From contig CAPZDM010000061.1 in NCBI GenBank assembly GCA_948745425.1, forward strand, positions 1-9,846: a stretch of 9,846 nucleotides of DNA, given 5' to 3'. The translations under genes were made by a program, and so were the position numbers. This DNA is from an uncultured Clostridia bacterium. Its GTDB lineage: Bacteria; Bacillota; Clostridia; TANB77; CAG-508. A model generated the notes under the pieces. It was not told the origin of the DNA. It made no database searches and worked only from the letters and a program-made list of their open reading frames with translations. Below, in pieces: positions 6,418-9,846 of the stretch; the stretch's first letter is position 1, and each line of letters opens with the position of its first letter.

Positions 6418-6699
6418 ATGAGGTTTTTGAATTTATCAGAAGGTACAACAAAAGAAAGCTATATAATAAAAGAAATAAAAACAGATAATATAACAAAAAC
6501 AAGACTACAAGTATTAGGAGTTATTAAAGGAACGAAAATAGAAATATTAAATAAAAGAATAAATGGTTCAATAATAATAAAAGTAAGAGGAACAAGGTTA
6601 GGGATAGATAAAGAAATCTCAAATTCGATATATGTAGAAATTTTACATAATGAAAGGAAAAAATCAAATGAAGACCTTAAACCTTGCTTTTATAGGTAA
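6418..6699 (+). CDS. feoA: FeoA, ferrous-iron transport accessory protein
   Basis: FeoA is a small cytosolic SH3-like protein that supports the FeoB Fe(II) transporter. The 93-residue product has the family blocks RLQVLGVIKGTKIEIL (29-44) and VRGTRLGIDKEISNSIYVEI (56-75). FeoA proteins normally end about there; this one adds some 18 residues (HNERKK...CFYR) that overlap the start of feoB. An in-frame TAA at 6412-6414 leaves the ATG at 6418 as the first possible start, and the family N-terminus fits. There is no recognisable ribosome binding site in the A/T-rich bases before it. A weak Fur-box-like sequence (6374-6388, 11 of 15 to TGATAATTATTATCA) lies upstream, but in such AT-rich DNA this is poor evidence. 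It is translated with feoB in an overlapping pair. Confidence 0.9.
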   Translation: MRFLNLSEGTTKESYIIKEIKTDNITKTRLQVLGVIKGTKIEILNKRINGSIIIKVRGTRLGIDKEISNSIYVEILHNERKKSNEDLKPCFYR

Positions 6700-8476
6700 T
6701 CCAAATTGTGGAAAAACAACTCTATTTAATGCTTATACTGGAGCAAATCTAAAAGTAGCAAACTGGCCAGGGGTTACAATAGAAAAAAAAGAAGGAGATT
6801 TTTATTATAATAATTTAAAGATAAATGTAACAGATTTACCAGGAATATACTCATTAAACTCATATTCAATAGAAGAACAAGTATCAAGAGAATATATAGA
6901 AACAGGACAAGCAGATATTATAGTAGATATTATAGATGCTTCATCATTAGAAAGAAATTTATACTTAGCATTACAATTAATAGAAACAGGACAACCTATA
7001 ATTCTAGCTTTAAACATGATGGATATAGTAAAAAAAAGAGGAATGAAAATAAACATAAAGAAACTAGAAAACATGTTAAATGTAAAAATTGTTCCAATAT
7101 CTGCAAAAAACAGAAGTGGGCTAGATGAACTTTTAGAAAAAGCCATTAATATAAAACCAAAAGAAAAAAGCGATAATATTAAAGTAAAAATAGATAATGA
7201 ACAAGAAATAACAAAAAAATATGATTATATAGAACAAATAGTTAATCATTGTATAGAAAATAAAAAAGAAAGAGAACAAAATACAGACAAAATAGATAAA
7301 ATATTAACACATAAAATATTAGGGCTACCAATATTTATACTAATAATGGGATTAGTATTTTTATTAACATTTACAGTAGGAGATTTCATAAAAGGATATT
7401 TTGAACTAGCACTAGAAATGTTTTCTGATAAAGTGCTATACATATTACAAGAAATAGGTGCAGGTAAAGCAGTAACCTCTTTAATTATAGAAGGAATAAT
7501 ATCAGGAGTAGGAGGAATATTAACATTTTTACCTAATATTTTTATATTGTTCTTATGTTTAGCTTTTTTAGAAGACAGTGGATATATGGCGAGAGTATCT
7601 TATGTAATGAATGGAATAATGGAAAAATTAGGTTTATCAGGAAAAGCATGTATTCCAATGATACTAGGATTTGGATGTTCAGTACCAGCTATAATGTCAA
7701 CAAGAACTTTAAAAAGTGAAAAAGACAGAAAAAGAACAATAATGTTAATACCATGTATGTCATGTAGTGCAAAAATCCCAATATATGTTTTATTTTCTAG
7801 CATGTTCTTTGGAAAATATGGAGCTTTGGCTTCATTAAGTATGTATTTAATAGGTATTTCTATTGCAATAATAATAGGAATTATAACTCAAAAGATAGAT
7901 AAAAAATCTAGGAGAGAAAAGTTAATTGTAGAACTACCAGAATATAAAATGCCAGACTTTACAAGTGTAAGAAAATACGTATCAGATAAAGTTAAAGACT
8001 ATCTAGAAAAGGCAGGAACAATAATATTTATTGCCTCAATTATACTTTGGGGAGTATTAAATATTGGACCAACTGGCTTTGTAGAAAATGCAGAAGAAAG
8101 TTTTGGAGCAATAATTGGAAAAATATTAGTACCAGTATTAAAACCAGCAGGACTAGGTTATTGGCAAATAGCAGTAGCACTAATATCAGGGCTTGCAGCA
8201 AAAGAGGTAGTAGTATCAAGTATAAATGTATTATATGGTATAGAAATAGCTTCTAAAAGTACAGAATTATATTCAGCATTAAACATAGTAGGATTTGGCT
8301 CGCTAAACGCAATTTGCCTAATGTTATTTTGCTTATTATATGTTCCATGTATTGGGGCAATGGCGACAATAAAAAATGAAACCAAGTCTAATAGATTTAC
8401 AATAAAACTAATATTATTTCAAATGATATTAGCATGGACAGTTACAACAATTATATATCAGATATTTAGAATTTAG
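6668..8476 (+). CDS. feoB: FeoB, ferrous iron transporter with N-terminal G domain
   Basis: FeoB is the membrane permease for Fe(II) under oxygen-poor conditions. The 602-residue protein begins with a cytosolic G domain: G1 GNPNCGKT (10-17), G2 Thr37 in PGVT, G3 DLPG (56-59), G4 NMMD (116-119), G5 SAK (145-147). A helical spacer follows (to about 213). The membrane region has two Gate parts, with GFGCSVPA (334-341) and CMSCSAKIP (363-371), the conserved Cys pore motifs, and about eight hydrophobic segments. Length is a little short of the family average. ATG 6668 is preferred to ATG 6650 because AAAGGA (6653-6658) lies nine bases before it and the product starts MKTLNLAFIGNPN, as in the family. 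It overlaps feoA by 32 bases. A diverged second copy of its last 28 codons lies at 9050-9142. Confidence 0.96.
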   Translation: MKTLNLAFIGNPNCGKTTLFNAYTGANLKVANWPGVTIEKKEGDFYYNNLKINVTDLPGIYSLNSYSIEEQVSREYIETGQADIIVDIIDASSLERNLYLALQLIETGQPIILALNMMDIVKKRGMKINIKKLENMLNVKIVPISAKNRSGLDELLEKAINIKPKEKSDNIKVKIDNEQEITKKYDYIEQIVNHCIENKKEREQNTDKIDKILTHKILGLPIFILIMGLVFLLTFTVGDFIKGYFELALEMFSDKVLYILQEIGAGKAVTSLIIEGIISGVGGILTFLPNIFILFLCLAFLEDSGYMARVSYVMNGIMEKLGLSGKACIPMILGFGCSVPAIMSTRTLKSEKDRKRTIMLIPCMSCSAKIPIYVLFSSMFFGKYGALASLSMYLIGISIAIIIGIITQKIDKKSRREKLIVELPEYKMPDFTSVRKYVSDKVKDYLEKAGTIIFIASIILWGVLNIGPTGFVENAEESFGAIIGKILVPVLKPAGLGYWQIAVALISGLAAKEVVVSSINVLYGIEIASKSTELYSALNIVGFGSLNAICLMLFCLLYVPCIGAMATIKNETKSNRFTIKLILFQMILAWTVTTIIYQIFRI

Positions 8477-8499
8477 AGGTTACAATTTAGAGCATAGAA

Positions 8500-8539
8500 A
8501 AGAATTCACAAAGTACTAAACTGTACTTTGTGAATTCTT
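8500..8539. terminator. 17-bp perfect hairpin between convergent feoB and the 107-codon gene
   Basis: AAGAATTCACAAAGTAC (8500-8516), loop TAAACT, and its exact complement (8523-8539). On the - strand it is followed by TTCTATG, so it ends in a T-rich run (TTCTTTTCT) and probably terminates the small - strand gene whose stop lies 21 bases away. On the + strand there is no T run, so feoB termination is less certain. Confidence 0.7.
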
Positions 8540-8560
8540 AGTGGTTGAGAGACTACATGT

Positions 8561-8884
8561 TTATTGTCCCAAAACAGAATAAGTATTATGCTGTCCACAA
8601 AGCAAGAATCTAGAGTGTCCATCAGAATCGATGATGCTAATTCCAATAATTTCATTGGCTTTCATCACTGCAGATAGAATTTCAGCATTTGACACATCAT
8701 CACAATCATTGCATGTGTCAATGTAATCATCCTCCTCATTATCATCGAAGAATCCATCATCTGATGTGTCATCACAATTATTGCATGTGTCAACATCCTC
8801 TTCAACATCCTCTTTATCATCTGAGTATTCGTGTAAGGACATCAGATCAATAAATTTGTCAAATGCTTTTTTTAAAATGCTCAT
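8561..8884 (-). CDS. Small acidic CxxC protein, family unknown
   Basis: I do not recognise this 107-residue protein. Residues 1-17 (MSILKKAFDKFIDLMSL) form an amphipathic helix, basic at first; residues 18-67 are extremely acidic. Inside that part is an imperfect repeat, VDTCNNCDDTSDD (31-43) and IDTCNDCDDVSNA (55-67), each with a CxxC pair (Cys34/37 and Cys58/61) that could bind a metal or form disulfides. The last 40 residues (NEIIGISIIDSDGHSRFLLC) look like a small beta domain. A helix followed by an acidic linker recalls membrane-tethered proteins such as SepF, but the SepF core is absent. GAGAGGTG lies five bases before ATG. Promoter, leader and N-terminus are shared with the gene at 9218-9526, so the two are paralogues. 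It is convergent with feoB and ends near a hairpin. C-ending codons (TGC, GAC, CAC, TCC) seem commoner than in the neighbours. Confidence 0.82.
   Translation of the reverse strand: MSILKKAFDKFIDLMSLHEYSDDKEDVEEDVDTCNNCDDTSDDGFFDDNEEDDYIDTCNDCDDVSNAEILSAVMKANEIIGISIIDSDGHSRFLLCGQHNTYSVLGQ
8691..8793 (-). repeat. Internal 31-bp direct repeat encoding the CxxC units
   Basis: Positions 8691-8721 and 8763-8793 agree at 26 of 31 bases with a 72-base (24-codon) period. Four of the five differences are adjacent (CACA against TGTG). Each copy encodes the core of a DTCN(N/D)CDD unit, pointing to an intragenic duplication. Confidence 0.85.
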
Positions 8885-8959
8885 ATGTACACCTCTCTGT
8901 CATCCAATAAGACGACCTTGAAACAAAGTTTAAAGAATGGTACTCTACCATTCAAAGTT
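8885..8959 (-). promoter_or_regulatory. Structured 5' leader of the 107-codon gene (copy 1)
   Basis: Read on the - strand, the leader carries hairpin 1 close to the predicted 5' end: GAATGGTA, loop GAG, TACCATTC (8953-8935). Hairpin 2 is GTCGTC, a six-base loop, GATGAC (8916-8899), and it directly touches the ribosome binding site. The same two hairpins occur at 9542-9596 in front of the second gene. Hairpin 1 is identical there; hairpin 2 differs by changes that keep pairing (G-T to A-T and C-G to T-A). That points to a selected RNA structure, possibly controlling translation or mRNA stability. Confidence 0.7.
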
Positions 8960-8965
8960 ATATAT

Positions 8966-8994
8966 ATTATACCAAATTTCTAGCAAAAAGTCAA
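8966..8994 (-). promoter_or_regulatory. Strong promoter of the 107-codon gene
   Basis: On the - strand, TTGACT (8994-8989), exactly 17 bases, and a perfect TATAAT (8971-8966) with extended-10 TGG. This is the best promoter in the window, and its sequence is conserved at 9612-9640. Confidence 0.85.
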
Positions 8995-9049
8995 TTTATG
9001 TAAATCGATTTATCACTTTAAAATTATAATAAAATATGTTTCCATATTA

Positions 9050-9142
9050 AACAAATTTACAATAAAATTAACATTATTTCAAATATTATTAGCTTGGGCA
9101 ACTACAACAATAATGTATCATATATCTACATTATTTAGATAA
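9050..9142 (+). pseudogene. feoB: feoB 3'-end remnant
   Basis: Read in one frame, the stretch encodes NKFTIKLTLFQILLAW... and ends IMYHISTLFR before a TAA at 9140-9142. It lines up with the end of the intact FeoB from Asn575 (RFTIKLILFQMILAW...TTIIYQIFRI), with most DNA positions identical and an added few codons at the end. Upstream of 9050 the similarity stops, and no start or G domain is present, so it cannot be functional. Most differences are conservative or silent, suggesting the copy was once under selection or comes from a related feoB. Its place directly before the second small - strand gene mirrors intact feoB before the first. Confidence 0.85.
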
Positions 9143-9156
9143 TGAAATGACAAATG

Positions 9157-9191
9157 CCCCAAATATAAAACACAAGGTTTTATATTTGGGG
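9157..9191. terminator. 14-bp perfect hairpin after the 102-codon gene
   Basis: CCCCAAATATAAAA (9157-9170), a seven-base loop CACAAGG, and the exact complement (9178-9191). It lies 26 bases beyond the stop of the - strand gene, whose transcript would reach a moderately T-rich run afterwards (TTTGTCATTTC). Position and stem strength support termination, though the T run is broken. Confidence 0.6.
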
Positions 9192-9217
9192 TGGGTCATG
9201 TGTTGGTGATTATCGAG

Positions 9218-9526
9218 TTAAGCTTTAAGTGCGTTGCAAAATTTGGTTAACACCTTTACTAGATTTAATTTGAGGTCATCATCCAAAACCCATTTACTCG
9301 ACATAATAACAGAGGGTTCATAATCCTTTGAGATAGCTATAAATCCTACACTAGGATGCGAAAACACCCTATCATCGCTAACAATGTAAATTATAAATCC
9401 ACCATCAGGGAGAGAGGTAGGGTTATCGAAGTCAATGGTAAGATTGTATACTTTATTCTCCTCGAAATCGTCATCACACAATTTCATGTAATGCAAAAAC
9501 TTGTTAAAAAAACCGTTAATGCTCAT
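9218..9526 (-). CDS. Small protein of unknown function, paralogue by leader and N-terminus of the 107-codon gene
   Basis: I do not recognise this 102-residue protein. Its start, MSINGFFNKFLHYMKL, can be aligned with MSILKKAFDKFIDLMSL of the gene at 8561-8884 (shared MSI, F, KF, M, L), forms an amphipathic helix and is followed by an acidic patch (DDDFEEN, 18-24). The rest is different: a probable beta-rich domain with VYNLTIDF (26-33), GGFIIYIVSDDR (42-53) and VGFIAISKD (60-68), then a C-terminal helix (DLKLNLVKVLTKFCNAL, 84-100). There are no CxxC pairs. AAGG, eight bases before ATG, serves as the ribosome binding site. Promoter and two-hairpin leader are copied from, or ancestral to, those of the other gene. 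It lies between a feoB remnant and the palindromic repeat/intron at the window's right end. Confidence 0.8.
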   Translation of the reverse strand: MSINGFFNKFLHYMKLCDDDFEENKVYNLTIDFDNPTSLPDGGFIIYIVSDDRVFSHPSVGFIAISKDYEPSVIMSSKWVLDDDLKLNLVKVLTKFCNALKA

Positions 9527-9605
9527 AAAACATACCTTTCTGTCATTCTATAAAATGACTGTTAAACAAAGTTAAAAGAATGGTACTCTACCATTCATCA
9601 GTTAC
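9527..9605 (-). promoter_or_regulatory. Structured 5' leader of the 102-codon gene (copy 2)
   Basis: On the - strand: hairpin 1, GAATGGTA, loop GAG, TACCATTC (9596-9578), then hairpin 2, GTCATT, six-base loop, AATGAC (9559-9542), directly before the ribosome binding site. Order, loop sizes and the ACAGA(A/G)AGGT segment match copy 1 at 8885-8959. Hairpin 2 is perfectly paired here and has one G-T wobble in copy 1. Confidence 0.7.
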
Positions 9606-9611
9606 ACTAAT

Positions 9612-9640
9612 ATTGTACCAAACTTTCAGCGAAAAGTCAA
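9612..9640 (-). promoter_or_regulatory. Promoter of the 102-codon gene
   Basis: On the - strand, TTGACT (9640-9635), 17 bases, and TACAAT (9617-9612) with an extended-10 TGG. Spacer and flanks are largely the same as in the promoter at 8966-8994, and the similarity continues a few bases upstream of the -35. Confidence 0.82.
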
Positions 9641-9758
9641 TTTGTGTAAATCTTTACTCGCACTGATTTCATCATTTATTACAAAACATTTCAAAACAAA
9701 TTGGGGGGTGTGGTGAGGATTATATGTTTTAAAATTTATACAAAATTATAAATATACG

Positions 9759-9794
9759 TTGTAGGGGCGATTATTAATCGCCCGTTCTCTACAA
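9759..9794. repeat. TTGTAG...CTACAA hairpin repeat at the intron insertion point
   Basis: TTGTAG (9759-9764) pairs with CTACAA (9789-9794), and GGGCGATTA (9765-9773) pairs with TAATCGCCC (9775-9783) around a single T. GTTCT (9784-9788) bulges out on one side. It shares TGTAGGGGC with the repeats at 2105 and 6324. The hairpin ends on the base before the putative intron. Confidence 0.8.
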
Positions 9795-9846
9795 GTGCGA
9801 CGGGCATGTCGTTTAGTTAATCGGTGAAAGTCCGTAGTGGAGGTAT
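9795..9846 (+). mobile_element. 5' end of a group II intron, cut by the window edge
   Basis: The segment begins GTGCGAC, matching the group II intron 5' consensus GUGYG. It continues with a CGAC/GTCG mini-hairpin (9798-9801 with 9808-9811) and CGGTGAAAGTCCG (9822-9834), a stretch I know from domain I of many bacterial group II introns. Such introns are self-splicing ribozymes that usually carry a reverse transcriptase/maturase in domain IV. That part, the catalytic domain V and the 3' end would lie beyond 9846, so completeness and mobility cannot be judged. Confidence 0.72.

Noticed and set aside
6291..6488. 65-codon frame between greA and feoA
   Set aside because: It starts in the loop of the greA terminator, runs through the palindromic repeat and overlaps feoA in another frame. 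It has no ribosome binding site and no recognisable protein.
6650..6667. Upstream ATG giving FeoB six extra residues
   Set aside because: It would overlap the best ribosome binding site (6653-6658), which belongs to the ATG at 6668. The later start gives the usual FeoB N-terminus.
8561..8884. Assignment as SepF
   Set aside because: Only the amphipathic start and acidic linker resemble SepF. The conserved SepF core domain is absent, and 107 residues leaves no space for it.
9356..9553. 65-codon + strand frame opposite the 102-codon gene
   Set aside because: It is antisense to a gene with a strong promoter, a leader and a ribosome binding site, and has none of its own.

Overview
The window is a low-GC, strongly A-biased stretch with the gene content and signals of a Clostridia-type member of the Bacillota, probably an uncultured gut-type lineage. 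The evidence is AGGAG-type ribosome binding sites, sigma-A-like promoters (many with an extended -10), a Gram-positive-style LexA gene, and GreA and FeoAB of firmicute type. I cannot name a species.

Positions 1-6266 are mostly housekeeping, all on the + strand. They hold the 3' end of a class I SAM-dependent methyltransferase, then a promoter-hairpins-terminator unit (about 494-693) that looks like a stand-alone structured RNA. After that come mltG (peptidoglycan endolytic transglycosylase), aspS (aspartyl-tRNA synthetase), lexA (SOS repressor, with operator-like sequence over its own promoter), an unrecognised 271-residue protein and greA (transcript cleavage factor). mltG, aspS, lexA and greA each appear to have their own promoter, so this is a row of single-gene units rather than one operon.

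Positions 6267-8476 hold a terminator-like hairpin after greA, a palindromic repeat, and the overlapping ferrous-iron uptake pair feoA-feoB.

Positions 8477-9846 are the accessory part. Two small genes on the - strand (107 and 102 codons) each carry a near-consensus promoter and a matching 5' leader with two conserved RNA hairpins, one of which shows base-pair-preserving changes. They share a related amphipathic N-terminus followed by quite different bodies. Each lies directly downstream of a feoB 3' end: the real one (8390-8476) and a diverged 93-bp remnant (9050-9142). The simplest reading is a tandem duplication of a [feoB 3' end + reverse-strand small gene] unit, with the second feoB lost and the small genes diverging. 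I recognise neither protein. The window ends in a TTGTAG...CTACAA hairpin repeat, immediately followed by what looks like the 5' end of a group II intron that runs off the window. Two other repeats sharing TGTAGGGGC (2103-2134 and 6323-6378) suggest a dispersed palindromic family in this genome.
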